From NCBI RefSeq assembly GCF_031326225.1, contig NZ_CP133720.1, forward strand, positions 3,596,001-3,660,000: a stretch of 64,000 nucleotides of DNA. Reading direction: 5' to 3'. This document shows, piece by piece, positions 8,395 to 16,471 of the stretch. Origin of the DNA: Undibacterium cyanobacteriorum. Its GTDB lineage: Bacteria > Pseudomonadota > Gammaproteobacteria > Burkholderiales > Burkholderiaceae_D. Positions within the stretch are counted from its first letter, which is position 1; every line of letters begins with the position of its first letter. Under the pieces are notes generated by a model. It did not search any database. It saw only the letters and a list, made by a program, of their open reading frames with translations, and was not told the DNA's origin. The translations under genes and the position numbers were made by a program.

Positions 8395-9756
8395 CTACAA
8401 CACGCGGTAAGCCAAGCGATCCAAGCGAACGCGACTCAAACGCGCTAAAAATTGACGGACGCGCGGTGGGTAGTCCGCCAATTTTTGCAAGTCCTCATAG
8501 GCCTTCAACACAGTGGTGTGCTGCAAGATGCTCTGCAACTCGGCAGCGCGCTGTGCCGACAATTCTCCCTGTGGGTCACGGATCAACAATGCGTTCTCCA
8601 AATCCAAGCGGAAGGCGCGTGGATTCAGATTGTTTCCTGTAATTAAAGTGTATTCTTGATCAATCCAAATACCCTTCAAATGATAGGTGTTCTCGCCATC
8701 TTGCCAGAGGTGTATCTGTAGGCGAGCCGCTGCAATATCGTCCGCATGCTTTTTCGCAAATCGGCGCAGATTCATCTCGTACAAATAAGGCAAACAGCTA
8801 ATCGCTTTAAATTCCTGTTCAGGCGGAATAAAGAAATCATTAGCGCGCTTATCACCCACCACGATATGGACACGCACGCCACGTTTTAAGGCGCGATTGA
8901 TCTCTTTCGTGATATGCGCTGGAAAATTGAAGTAAGGCGTACAGATCCAAATTTCAGTCTCCGCATCGGCGATCAATTGACAAATATAGCGATTCAGCCG
9001 GTTATGATTTCCGAGTCCAACGATCGGCGTGATTGCCAAGTTCGCTTGCGTATCGATCGGCACGCCATGTTCAATGTGATAGTTATCTTTCTTGAGTTGT
9101 TCGCGGAACTGGCGAATATCCGCCCGGAGAGATTGAGTGCTAGGAATTTGAGCTTGGTCCAAACGTTGTACCGCCGCTGAGCGCAAGAAAGATTCGCGAA
9201 TCCAGCGAGCCATACTGTCCGCCAATTCGGCGTCACGGATCAGCCAATAGCGATCATGTCGATATTTTTCAAATTGGTGCAAATACACATTATTGATACT
9301 CGCCCCACTGTACAGCACCGTATTGTCAAAGATGAAGCCCTTTAAATGGAGTACGCCGAATAACTCACGCGTCTGAATCGGCACGCCGTAGATTGGGATC
9401 GCCTCTTGATTTGCTTGGCTCTGCAACTGATACCAAGCGGCATTTCCGGCGACTTTTCCGGGAATTTTCTCTTCACCAATCAAACCGCGTTGACCACGAT
9501 GCCAATCAACGAAGATCTCAATTTGCAAAGCTGGACGGGAACGTTTGGCCTCGTATAGCGCTGTAAGGATTTCTTGTCCAGCGTCATCGTTCTGCAGATA
9601 CAAACTACAAAGCACAATGCGTTTTTGCGCTTGCTCGATCTGCGTCAAGAGTTGACTCTTAAACGTAGCGGCATCATGTAAAACATTGAATGCAGCCTGA
9701 TTGAGTGCGATCGAAGAAAGATCTTTGAAACTACTACGAGGTTTGAAAAAACGCAT
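8395..9756 (-). CDS. pssA: CDP-diacylglycerol-serine O-phosphatidyltransferase, phospholipase D type
   Basis: This enzyme makes phosphatidylserine from CDP-diacylglycerol and L-serine, the first step towards phosphatidylethanolamine. The 453-residue protein closely parallels E. coli PssA, with DWHRGQRG, YGVPIQTRE and LHLKGFIFD. Two HxK phospholipase D motifs are present: H137-K139 and H359-K361 (YHLKGIWID, then GNNLNPRAF). It is peripheral rather than membrane-spanning. The partner decarboxylase psd lies 4 kb away. This subclass is best known from gammaproteobacteria; many other bacteria have the unrelated integral-membrane PssA. No clear ribosome site was seen before ATG 9756. Confidence 0.9.
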   Translation of the reverse strand: MRFFKPRSSFKDLSSIALNQAAFNVLHDAATFKSQLLTQIEQAQKRIVLCSLYLQNDDAGQEILTALYEAKRSRPALQIEIFVDWHRGQRGLIGEEKIPGKVAGNAAWYQLQSQANQEAIPIYGVPIQTRELFGVLHLKGFIFDNTVLYSGASINNVYLHQFEKYRHDRYWLIRDAELADSMARWIRESFLRSAAVQRLDQAQIPSTQSLRADIRQFREQLKKDNYHIEHGVPIDTQANLAITPIVGLGNHNRLNRYICQLIADAETEIWICTPYFNFPAHITKEINRALKRGVRVHIVVGDKRANDFFIPPEQEFKAISCLPYLYEMNLRRFAKKHADDIAAARLQIHLWQDGENTYHLKGIWIDQEYTLITGNNLNPRAFRLDLENALLIRDPQGELSAQRAAELQSILQHTTVLKAYEDLQKLADYPPRVRQFLARLSRVRLDRLAYRVL

Positions 9757-9918
9757 ACTGAAATGAGATGAGTACTTCTTAAAATATCAAAAATTGATGT
9801 GTGTGTGAGGGGCCGCTGGATGATATCACTAGGCACTATCGCTTCGCCATACCATCCATTCAACTCGATCAATTGCGCTGCACAGGCTTATTTGATCGCC
9901 TTTTAATCCAGCTTTAAT

Positions 9919-11682
9919 CTAGGCTGTCATCAGTTGGATTTGTGTGCGAATCTTGTCTGCCAATGCCTCGTATTGCCCACCCAGCATGGCACGCAATTCT
10001 TCATCCGTCGCATAGTTAATCGATTTGCGATACGCAGACTTAATTTCCTGACCTTCAATCCAACGCGCTTCAACACCTGCGAGATCTGTCACGATGCGTG
10101 GCTTCGCCTCAGGGTGTTGCAGCTTATAGTCCGCAACCATCTCTTTGTGTACCGTAACGAGTTCTTGCACGCTGACATTTTTTGATAACTTACGCAGAAT
10201 GACGCCGCCACCATATTGGAAAGGTGAAATACTCTCAGGCTGTGTTGAAATCAAAGTACCATCATCAAAAGTTGTGACACATTCGACCATCGAATGCGCC
10301 TTCCATTTGCCCATCAAAAAGAGAATAACAAAAGCGACGAATCCCGGCCACTTATGCTTGAGAGTGAAACTCGCCATGCCAACCTCGCCACTATCATCAC
10401 GATAAAAGCGCAGCATGACATGTTGGCCGAGTCGCTGAAAAAGTCCCATCGCTTCTGCATCACAAATTTTTATCATGCCGATTTTTTCGGCGGCTCTTTC
10501 AGTTTTGTCTGCGAAGCGCCGTTGATGAGCTGGATACTTGCTCGCATCGACTTCAACCAATTCTGGGGCGGGTTCATTAGCAACATTCAATAACTGACGT
10601 GCTAGGTTCATCGCGCGCATGGTTTCCGGATCATCGCTGATATTCGCGGCAATAGCATCCGAAACACTGGCGCCGCGACGGATCGCCTCTGCTGCACCGA
10701 GAATCGCTTGTGTGGCAATGCTATCGGCCAAAGTTTGTTCTTTACCGTCGTCTCCCAATCCTTGCAGCAGCAATTGCGCCATGTGTTCACGCTCACCAGC
10801 TCCGCCATTTTCCGACATCGCACGACGCTCAATAAAATACTCACGCAAAGGTGCATCTTCTGGCATTTTTGCGAGCGCGTCATCATACACGGCAAGCGCT
10901 TCATCGAAAGAACCAAGATCATGCAGTGTGGTGGCTAACTTAAGTGCATGTGCAGGCTGTTGCGACAAGCTCCATGCCTGACGATAGTCTTGCGCGGCGG
11001 CTTCGAGCGGAGCGCGTAGGTAGGCGATACCACTAAAGGTCTTCACGATATGGGCGGGCACCTCTTGTGCCGCATCTTGTTCACTCCAATCACACCAAGC
11101 CAAACTACGATGATGGGCGGCGCGTGCTAGGTAGTAGTCGACCTGTTTAGGATTACTTGCAATCGCACGCTCCAACAAATCTGCAGCCATCACCTCGCGC
11201 TCTTCAGCACTTAGGGTGTGTTGCTCCACTGAGCGCAGTAGCTGTGAAAGCAAAAAGTTAGCGTGTGCGTGTTGGGGTTCTTTCTCTAGCACAAAGCGCA
11301 GATCAGCCTCGTTACGTTGCTCCAATTCGCGGCCCCGTTGCTCACGTTTCTCTCGTATCGCGAGAATTTCAGATGGCAAATTATCCTCGTCGGCGTCTTC
11401 CTCACCGTCTAATAATGGAAATTCATGTTCGATATACCAATCGCTATATTCGACTCGCATCACGCGGGCGGGCAAGTGTTCTGGCAATTTCGCAATCGCG
11501 GCTTCTAGAGCCTGAGGCAAATCGATATAGCGTTCCAATTTTTCAAGACAATTCGCACGGTGCCACATGAGTGCTGCCGATTGCGGGAATTCTTGCTGCA
11601 ACTGCTCAATACAAGCCAGTGCTTGCTCATAATTTTTGGCGCCAAACGCGCGCTTGAATTCATCGAATGCTGGGTGTTGCAT
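9919..11682 (-). CDS. TPR-repeat protein of unknown function
   Basis: This is a 587-residue hypothetical protein. The first 300 or so residues look like tetratricopeptide repeats (for example NYEQALACIEQLQQEFPQS and SFDEALAVYDDALAKMPED). An acidic linker (GEEDADEDN) lies near residue 95. The last 200 residues differ: they contain a short hydrophobic segment (VAFVILFLMGKWK) and a beta-rich part that I cannot assign. I chose ATG 11682 because AAGGA lies 8 nt upstream; the six-codon extension would use TTG. A role as a scaffold or interaction protein is only inferred from the repeats. Confidence 0.75.
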   Translation of the reverse strand: MQHPAFDEFKRAFGAKNYEQALACIEQLQQEFPQSAALMWHRANCLEKLERYIDLPQALEAAIAKLPEHLPARVMRVEYSDWYIEHEFPLLDGEEDADEDNLPSEILAIREKREQRGRELEQRNEADLRFVLEKEPQHAHANFLLSQLLRSVEQHTLSAEEREVMAADLLERAIASNPKQVDYYLARAAHHRSLAWCDWSEQDAAQEVPAHIVKTFSGIAYLRAPLEAAAQDYRQAWSLSQQPAHALKLATTLHDLGSFDEALAVYDDALAKMPEDAPLREYFIERRAMSENGGAGEREHMAQLLLQGLGDDGKEQTLADSIATQAILGAAEAIRRGASVSDAIAANISDDPETMRAMNLARQLLNVANEPAPELVEVDASKYPAHQRRFADKTERAAEKIGMIKICDAEAMGLFQRLGQHVMLRFYRDDSGEVGMASFTLKHKWPGFVAFVILFLMGKWKAHSMVECVTTFDDGTLISTQPESISPFQYGGGVILRKLSKNVSVQELVTVHKEMVADYKLQHPEAKPRIVTDLAGVEARWIEGQEIKSAYRKSINYATDEELRAMLGGQYEALADKIRTQIQLMTA

Positions 11683-12054
11683 CTCTTCTGTCCTTATCAA
11701 ATGAGCAGCCTAAATTTGGCCAATTCGCCTCACGGAAAAATGAGTTCGAACTTTCATGCCAAGCCAAACACGCTAACAGAAAAGAAAATGGTCGGCAATC
11801 ATGAGCCGACCAAGGGTAAGAGTTGAAGTAAGAAGATCCGTAAACTGTTCTCGATAGAGGTGTTTTAAGTGAAAGACTTGCTAGCGGTACTCTCAACGGT
11901 CTTTGATAAAGACTCAATCGCTCCAATAATTTCTCAGGTCCATACTGTCGAACCTAGAGCCCAAAAAAACGACGGGCACCCAAAGAGGTGCCCGGCATTG
12001 ATACAAGCGAGAAAAATGAGGGAACCTATCGCAGTTTGGCTCCCTAAATGAATT
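11683..12054. other. Intergenic region between ahpD and the TPR gene
   Basis: No gene is visible in these 372 bases. The right half carries the ahpD terminator (11962-11994). The left part should hold the promoter of the TPR gene on the minus strand; I could not define it. Confidence 0.5.
11962..11994 (-). terminator. Rho-independent terminator of ahpD
   Basis: On the minus strand the stem CGGGCACC (11994-11987) / GGTGCCCG (11980-11973) has a 6-base loop and is followed directly by a run of seven T residues (11969-11963). It lies 60 bp after the ahpD stop. Confidence 0.85.
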
Positions 12055-12576
12055 TTATCCTTCAGCTGCAATCACTTGCGCTGCCGCATTGATCACTGCA
12101 GCAATACGACCAACATCGCGCAATTGAGTCGCGCTCATACCTTCTTTTTTCAGCAAATCATAGTGCGACTTCACGCAAAAATGGCATTTGCCAACGATAG
12201 AAGCTGCCAACGCGTACATCTCAAAGCGGCGTTTATCTAAACCACCATTTGTCGCATAAGCATTCATCCGTAACTGCGCCCCTTGCGACTTCAAATCTTC
12301 ATCGTCGGCCATTTCGACATACGGATACCACACGTTATTCATACCCATGAGAGCAGCGGCTGTTAATGCAGCGTTCACCTCTTCAGGTGTGATATGGCCT
12401 GAATATTTAATGAGGTCGACCAAAACTTTACTCTTGGTAGCAAACGCCGCAGCTAAGGCTACGCCTACGGCATCATTTCCTTCGAGGCTAGAACGAGCAA
12501 TCGTACTATCAACATTCAAACGAATATCTTTGGCATAGTCAGGAATGCTATTTTTAATTGAAGTAAGAAATTCCAT
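12055..12576 (-). CDS. ahpD: Alkyl hydroperoxide reductase AhpD
   Basis: AhpD is a small carboxymuconolactone-decarboxylase-fold disulfide reductase. In mycobacteria it recharges AhpC during peroxide reduction. The protein has 173 residues, with the catalytic set Glu119, Cys131, Cys134 and His138 in the segment EMYALAASIVGKCHFCVKSH. I chose ATG 12576 (MEFLTSIKNSIPDYAKD), with AGGTG 7 nt upstream; a GTG three codons earlier keeps the same frame. It follows ahpC on the same strand, but 378 bp of repeat-bearing DNA and a terminator-like hairpin lie between them, so its coupling to ahpC may be reduced. Confidence 0.93.
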   Translation of the reverse strand: MEFLTSIKNSIPDYAKDIRLNVDSTIARSSLEGNDAVGVALAAAFATKSKVLVDLIKYSGHITPEEVNAALTAAALMGMNNVWYPYVEMADDEDLKSQGAQLRMNAYATNGGLDKRRFEMYALAASIVGKCHFCVKSHYDLLKKEGMSATQLRDVGRIAAVINAAAQVIAAEG

Positions 12577-12605
12577 AGTTTTCACCTATTGAAAAAAGAT
12601 TTTAA

Positions 12606-12623
12606 AACCCGCCGGGGCGGGTT
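12606..12623 (-). terminator. Terminator-like hairpin just upstream of ahpD
   Basis: The 18-base palindrome AACCCGCC-GG-GGCGGGTT could fold with a minimal loop. On the minus strand it is followed by TTAAAATCTTTTTTC. It sits only 29 bp before the ahpD start, so it could end ahpC transcription or act as an attenuator of ahpD. Confidence 0.6.
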
Positions 12624-12647
12624 GATTCTAATGCGTAAGCTCTAGAA

Positions 12648-12679
12648 ATTGCGAGGACGAGCAACATCCCAACTACAAA
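12648..12679. repeat. Degenerate third copy of the ahpC-ahpD repeat
   Basis: ATTGCGAGGACGAGCAACA followed by TCCCAACTACAA matches the right half of the two intact elements at 12696 and 12860 (ATTGCGAGGACAAGCAACAACG...TCCCCTACAA) with an internal deletion of about seven bases. I read it as a decayed remnant of the same element; the match is short. Confidence 0.5.
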
Positions 12680-12695
12680 ATCCGATATCAGCGCG

Positions 12696-12791
12696 AATTC
12701 AATTTTAGGGAGACAGAGCTAGGCGCTTGCCGGAGCAATACACAAGTATTGCGAGGACAATCAACAACGCTATGTCCCCTACAATTGAATT
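12696..12791. mobile_element. 96-bp inverted-repeat element, copy 1 (MITE-like)
   Basis: The element starts AATTCAATTTTAGGGAGACA and ends in the near-complement TGTCCCCTACAATTGAATT, giving terminal inverted repeats of about 23 bp with two mismatches and one bulge. The centre holds a small hairpin GCAATAC-ACAA-GTATTGC. The whole can fold into one long stem, encodes nothing, and is present twice at 97% identity, as expected of a miniature inverted-repeat element. TCAGCGC occurs a few bases outside both ends, but a true target duplication is not certain. Confidence 0.7.
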
Positions 12792-12859
12792 TCGTCAGCG
12801 CTTGAAAAGTTCGCGCTACCGTCACAAGCCATCTACTACCAATTCCGACTTCCGCTGGA

Positions 12860-12955
12860 AATTCAATTTTAGGGAGACAGAGCTAGGCGCTTCCCGGAGC
12901 AATACACGAGTATTGCGAGGACAAGCAACAACGCTATGTCCCCTACAATTGAATT
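12860..12955. mobile_element. 96-bp inverted-repeat element, copy 2, abutting the ahpC stop
   Basis: This copy has the same length and orientation as copy 1 and differs at three bases (G/C, A/G and T/G). Its right end supplies the last base of the ahpC stop codon (TAA, 12957-12955), so the insertion left the AhpC protein ending GGATL intact. Copies 1 and 2 start 164 bp apart, with 68 bp of unrelated sequence between them. Confidence 0.75.
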
Positions 12956-13503
12956 TACAGAGTGGCGCCACCTACGGTGCGATTGCATGGGCACAGTTCA
13001 TCTGTTTGCAAACCATCCAAAATACGCAAGATTTCTGTTGGGTTACGGCCCACGTTCAAGTTGTTCACGGAAACGTGCTGGATCACATTGTCTGGATCAA
13101 CGATGAAAGTCGCGCGCAAAGCCACACCAGCGTTCACATCACGTACACCCAACATATCAACCAAAGAACCTGTTGCATCACCGAATGCATAGTGATTCAA
13201 CTTGTCCAAATCCTTGTGTTCACGGCGCCATGCCAATTTGCAGAATTCGTTATCGGTAGAGCCGCCCATCAAAACTGCATCACGGTCAGCGAAGTCGTTC
13301 GCCAATTTAGCGAATTCAACGATTTCTGTTGGGCAGACAAATGTGAAATCTTTTGGATAGAAATAAATAACTTTCCATTTACCTGGGAAAGAAGCTTCAG
13401 TGATCGTTTCGAACGCGGAAACGCCATTTTCTTCGTGGTGGTTAAAACCTGGCTTAGCTGCTGGAACGCTAAATGCATCGAGTTTTTGTCCTACGGTTTT
13501 CAT
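12955..13503 (-). CDS. ahpC: Alkyl hydroperoxide reductase AhpC (peroxiredoxin)
   Basis: AhpC reduces hydrogen peroxide and organic peroxides through a peroxidatic cysteine. The 182-residue protein has Cys57 in DFTFVCPTE and a C-terminal DELCPCN with Cys171 and Cys173, the arrangement of the mycobacterial/betaproteobacterial AhpC that is reduced by AhpD rather than AhpF. A good ribosome site (AGGAGAAATTA) precedes ATG 13503. Its stop codon coincides with the end of a 96-bp repeat element. The downstream gene is ahpD. I looked for an OxyR site upstream and saw only partial matches. Confidence 0.96.
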   Translation of the reverse strand: MKTVGQKLDAFSVPAAKPGFNHHEENGVSAFETITEASFPGKWKVIYFYPKDFTFVCPTEIVEFAKLANDFADRDAVLMGGSTDNEFCKLAWRREHKDLDKLNHYAFGDATGSLVDMLGVRDVNAGVALRATFIVDPDNVIQHVSVNNLNVGRNPTEILRILDGLQTDELCPCNRTVGGATL

Positions 13504-13852
13504 TAATTTCTCCTAGTAAATTGAAATGAGTCTTCCATTTATTGCTGATCATGCCGATTTCAAGTGTTATCGGCCTCGTCACGACAGCGAATCTTTTAAT
13601 GCGTTTGTTACCTGCTTGATGGAAACGAAGCTTATCACTATGGATTTTAGTTATCCAATAGAATATTTCTACATAAGTCTTAGATTCTCCCTAATTGCGT
13701 ACTCAATGACCTCGCGCAAGCATGCACAATAATTACGACAGTGCGATGACGCACGCCATTATTTTTGATCTCCCCACAGAGCTTGAACGCGCGAATTGGG
13801 CATTGAAACCGTTATAATCGCCGCTTCCGAATTTTAATGTTGAGAGTGCACT
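13504..13852. other. Divergent intergenic region ahpC / psd
   Basis: These 349 bases hold the ahpC promoter on the minus strand and the psd promoter on the plus strand. A 68-codon open frame from 13526 shows no sign of being a gene. Only the psd -10 box is distinct. Confidence 0.5.
13813..13818 (+). promoter_or_regulatory. -10 box of the psd promoter
   Basis: A consensus TATAAT lies 35 bp before the psd GTG. TTGAAC at 13783-13788 is too distant (24 bp) to be a standard -35, so the -35 is weak or absent. Confidence 0.5.
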
Positions 13853-14698
13853 GTGTCTGACCGTCTCGCCGTCTTACCGCAATATTTTTTACCTAAGCAT
13901 CTGTTAACCGTATTTGCTGGTTTGATTGCCAACCGTCGCGGGGGCACACGTACCACTCGCCTCATCAATTGGTTTGTCAAAAAATACCAGGTGGATATGA
14001 GCGAGGCCGCCAATCCCGATACGGCGAGCTATGCGACCTTCAACGAGTTTTTCACCCGTCCCTTGCGCGAGGGTGCCCGTCCGATTTCAAATGTGGCTTA
14101 TGTTTGCCCCGTCGATGGCGCCATTAGTGAGTTTGGAGAAATCAAGGAAGGTCAAATTTTCCAAGCCAAAGGACACGAATTTAGTGCGACCGCACTGGTA
14201 GGTGGCGATCATCATTTGGCCGCAAAATATGCAGACGGTCAGTTTGCCAATATTTACTTGAGTCCTAAAGATTATCATCGTATTCATATGCCTTGCGATG
14301 GCGCTCTGAAGCGTATGATTTACGTGCCTGGAGAACTGTTCTCCGTGAACCCAACTACTGCACGTGGCGTTCCAGGTTTGTTTGCGCGAAACGAACGTGT
14401 GGTCTGCGTATTTGATTCTCCCTCCGGCGAATTCGTATTGGTGTTGGTCGGTGCAACCATCGTCGGCAGCATGCAAACCGCTTGGCATGGCATCGTTAAT
14501 CCTCCGCGCACGAAGGAAGTACGCGAATGGGACTACAGCAAAGAAAACATTCAGCTCAAGAAAGGCGAAGAAATGGGCCGCTTCTTGCTCGGTTCCACTG
14601 TCGTCATGCTGTTTCAGAAGCAAAGCATGCGCTTTAACCCTCAATGGATGCCTGCGGGAAAAGTTAAACTTGGCGAAGTGATGGGCGAGTCTGCCTAA
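13853..14698 (+). CDS. psd: Phosphatidylserine decarboxylase, E. coli type
   Basis: This membrane-associated pyruvoyl enzyme converts phosphatidylserine to phosphatidylethanolamine. The 281-residue proenzyme has the self-cleavage motif LGST with the pyruvoyl-forming Ser248. It also has YLSPKDYHRIHMP, with the conserved histidines of the active site, and CPVDGA in the N-terminal half. It starts with GTG (MSDRLAVLPQYFLPK). With pssA at 8395 it completes phosphatidylethanolamine synthesis from CDP-diacylglycerol. It appears to be a single-gene unit. Confidence 0.95.
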   Translation: MSDRLAVLPQYFLPKHLLTVFAGLIANRRGGTRTTRLINWFVKKYQVDMSEAANPDTASYATFNEFFTRPLREGARPISNVAYVCPVDGAISEFGEIKEGQIFQAKGHEFSATALVGGDHHLAAKYADGQFANIYLSPKDYHRIHMPCDGALKRMIYVPGELFSVNPTTARGVPGLFARNERVVCVFDSPSGEFVLVLVGATIVGSMQTAWHGIVNPPRTKEVREWDYSKENIQLKKGEEMGRFLLGSTVVMLFQKQSMRFNPQWMPAGKVKLGEVMGESA

Positions 14699-14945
14699 GA
14701 GACAATGAATCTCGCAGACTGATCACTTGCTGGATAAGTCTTTACAAGCGAATCTTGTTGCATTTCAAAATTGCCTAGCCATGCACAGGCGAGATGGTGC
14801 AACTTTCTCCTCTGTCTGTGACAGGCGTTTGCCCCCCCTCTACCAATTCACAGATTCGCGTTTTGACATGGTTTAAGACGCACATCGTTCACTTTGCATT
14901 AAATCAAGTAAGTCGTCGATTCCCGCTTCGCAGTGCACAATTTTC

Positions 14946-14974
14946 TTGCACTCCGTGTGAAAATCACAGATAAT
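14946..14974 (+). promoter_or_regulatory. Putative tonB promoter
   Basis: TTGCAC (14946-14951), a 17-bp spacer and GATAAT (14969-14974) form a plausible sigma-70 promoter about 100 bp upstream of tonB. The -10 overlaps the palindrome at 14972-15002. The rest of the 377-bp gap after psd holds no gene. Confidence 0.5.
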
Positions 14975-15002
14975 CTAAATACGAATTATTCTTATTTAGA
15001 TT
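14972..15002. promoter_or_regulatory. Fur-box-like palindrome upstream of tonB
   Basis: This 31-bp AT-rich near-palindrome has perfect 10-bp outer arms AATCTAAATA / TATTTAGATT around the core GAATTATTC. It fits the general AAT-N-ATT pattern of Fur sites, and iron repression of tonB is well known in proteobacteria. Its overlap with the promoter supports repression. Fur binding is inferred. Confidence 0.55.
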
Positions 15003-15075
15003 ATTTCAAACCAAAAGTGAACTTAGGCACATTGTTAAGATGCTTGAGGGCTTCGTTTGAAGAGGGAGTGAAACG

Positions 15076-15744
15076 ATGAACTACGCCTTACCCAAAGCAC
15101 AATCACCTCGTCAATTTGCAACCATTGGCGGCATTATTGTTGGCCACGTTCTGGTGCTAGGCGCATTTCTTGCTGCGCCATCGGTTCACTTCAAGAGCGC
15201 TCCGAAAGAAACCATTCTGGTCATGGTGCCCACACTGAAACCACTCTCGCCCATTGCCCCGCCACAAGCAACAAAGAGTCAAGAAAAACCAATCAGCTCA
15301 CCAGCTGTAGAAGTGCCTAGTCAAACGATCACCAACAAGATCGAGGTGAAAGACGCGATACAAGTGAGTTCACCAGCGGTCACCGTTGCCGAGACAACAC
15401 CGCCGGTAAATGCGACCGCCAATGTTTCTATCACCAGCACAGCAAAGCATGAACAACAAGGTCCTAAAGTCATTGGCGCTGTGGAGTATATTCAAGCGCC
15501 ACAAGCGGACTATCCTGCCATGGCAAAGCGTATGGGCGAAGAAGGTCGCGTCGTGATGCAAGTATTGGTTAACGATAAAGGGCGCGCGGAAAAGGTAGAA
15601 GTGATTAAATCCTCTGGCTTCAATCGCCTTGATGAGTCCGCCAAAACAGCCCTGATGCGAGCGATCTTCAAACCGTATATTGAGGACGGCAAGACCATGA
15701 CCGTGCTGGCGACTGCCAGCATCAATTTCTCTTTACGTGGCTAG
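15076..15744 (+). CDS. tonB: TonB family energy transducer
   Basis: TonB couples the inner-membrane proton gradient to outer-membrane receptors for siderophores, haem or vitamin B12. The 222-residue protein has a cytoplasmic N-terminus and one membrane helix (residues about 16-36). A Pro/Val/Thr-rich periplasmic linker follows (to about 125). The C-terminal TonB domain begins VEYIQAPQADYPAMAKRMGEEGRV and ends ASINFSLRG. The gene stands alone, without exbB or exbD next to it. AGGGAG precedes the ATG. The Fur-like site upstream suggests iron control. Confidence 0.88.
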   Translation: MNYALPKAQSPRQFATIGGIIVGHVLVLGAFLAAPSVHFKSAPKETILVMVPTLKPLSPIAPPQATKSQEKPISSPAVEVPSQTITNKIEVKDAIQVSSPAVTVAETTPPVNATANVSITSTAKHEQQGPKVIGAVEYIQAPQADYPAMAKRMGEEGRVVMQVLVNDKGRAEKVEVIKSSGFNRLDESAKTALMRAIFKPYIEDGKTMTVLATASINFSLRG

Positions 15745-15822
15745 AATTTACGTGCTTAGAAGGACGGAAGCAGAAAAATCAATTTAGTTTGACCTGTTCC
15801 ATACCGAAAACTATAAATAAAA

Positions 15823-15844
15823 AATGCCAGCATTCGCTGGCATT
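15823..15844. terminator. Bidirectional terminator tonB / glutathione transferase
   Basis: Perfect 9-bp arms AATGCCAGC / GCTGGCATT surround a 4-base loop, with CTTTTC on the plus side and a T-rich tract (complement of ATAAATAAAA) on the minus side. It lies between convergent genes. Confidence 0.85.
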
Positions 15845-15862
15845 CTTTTCGTTTGATTTTGA

Positions 15863-16471
15863 TTACTGCGGTACCGTGTCTTTGAATGACTGACGCTCAG
15901 ATAACTTATCAAAAAGCTTGGCAAGATTAGGATATTCATCGCGCCAAGCAATTTCAGGGAAGCGGAAGGACAACCATCCAAGGCAACACGCCACGGCGAT
16001 ATCGGCCAATGTGAGGTGATTGCTGACGCAATAAGTCGACTCGCCCAGGCCTAAGGACATGGATTTTAAACCTGCATTGACTTTATCTAACTGACGTCCA
16101 ATCCATGCTTCACTACGGAATTGGGGCTCACGTTTGGTGCGTTCGATAAAAACCAAAACGGCAGCATCCAAAATGCCATCGGCCAAAGCTTCCCAATTCT
16201 TGACCTCGGCACGCTCGCGACCATGTGGTGGAATCAACTTACCCACTGGTGTCAAAGTATCGAGATATTCGACGATCACACGTGAATCAAACATCGCTCC
16301 GCCGTCTTCCATTAGCAAGCATGGGACTTTGCCAAGCGGGTTAGATTGTTGAATTGTCGTATCAGAAGCCCAAACATTCTCTAACAATAAGGCATAGTCG
16401 AGCTTTTTTTCCGCCATCACAACACGGACTTTACGAACATAAGGACTTGCGAGAGAACCAATTAATTTCAT
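15863..16471 (-). CDS. Glutathione S-transferase family protein
   Basis: This is a 202-residue protein with the GST fold. The N-terminal thioredoxin-like half begins MKLIGSLASPYVRKVRVVMAEK, with Ser at the usual catalytic position. It contains the cis-proline motif GKVPCLL and the DSRVIVEYLD glutathione-contact segment. The helical C-terminal half has LTLADIAVAC, the conserved N-capping motif. The size and start resemble bacterial YibF-like GSTs; the substrate is unknown. I use ATG 16471; an in-frame TTG lies two codons upstream. Confidence 0.88.
   Translation of the reverse strand: MKLIGSLASPYVRKVRVVMAEKKLDYALLLENVWASDTTIQQSNPLGKVPCLLMEDGGAMFDSRVIVEYLDTLTPVGKLIPPHGRERAEVKNWEALADGILDAAVLVFIERTKREPQFRSEAWIGRQLDKVNAGLKSMSLGLGESTYCVSNHLTLADIAVACCLGWLSFRFPEIAWRDEYPNLAKLFDKLSERQSFKDTVPQ

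Noticed and set aside
12727..13506. 259-codon open frame on the plus strand across the repeat elements and ahpC
   Set aside because: Nearly all of it is antisense to ahpC, whose identity is certain, and its start lies within a repeat element.
13550..13740. OxyR-type ATAG/CTAT half-sites upstream of ahpC
   Set aside because: The half-sites present do not have the required 7-bp spacing; only partial matches were found.
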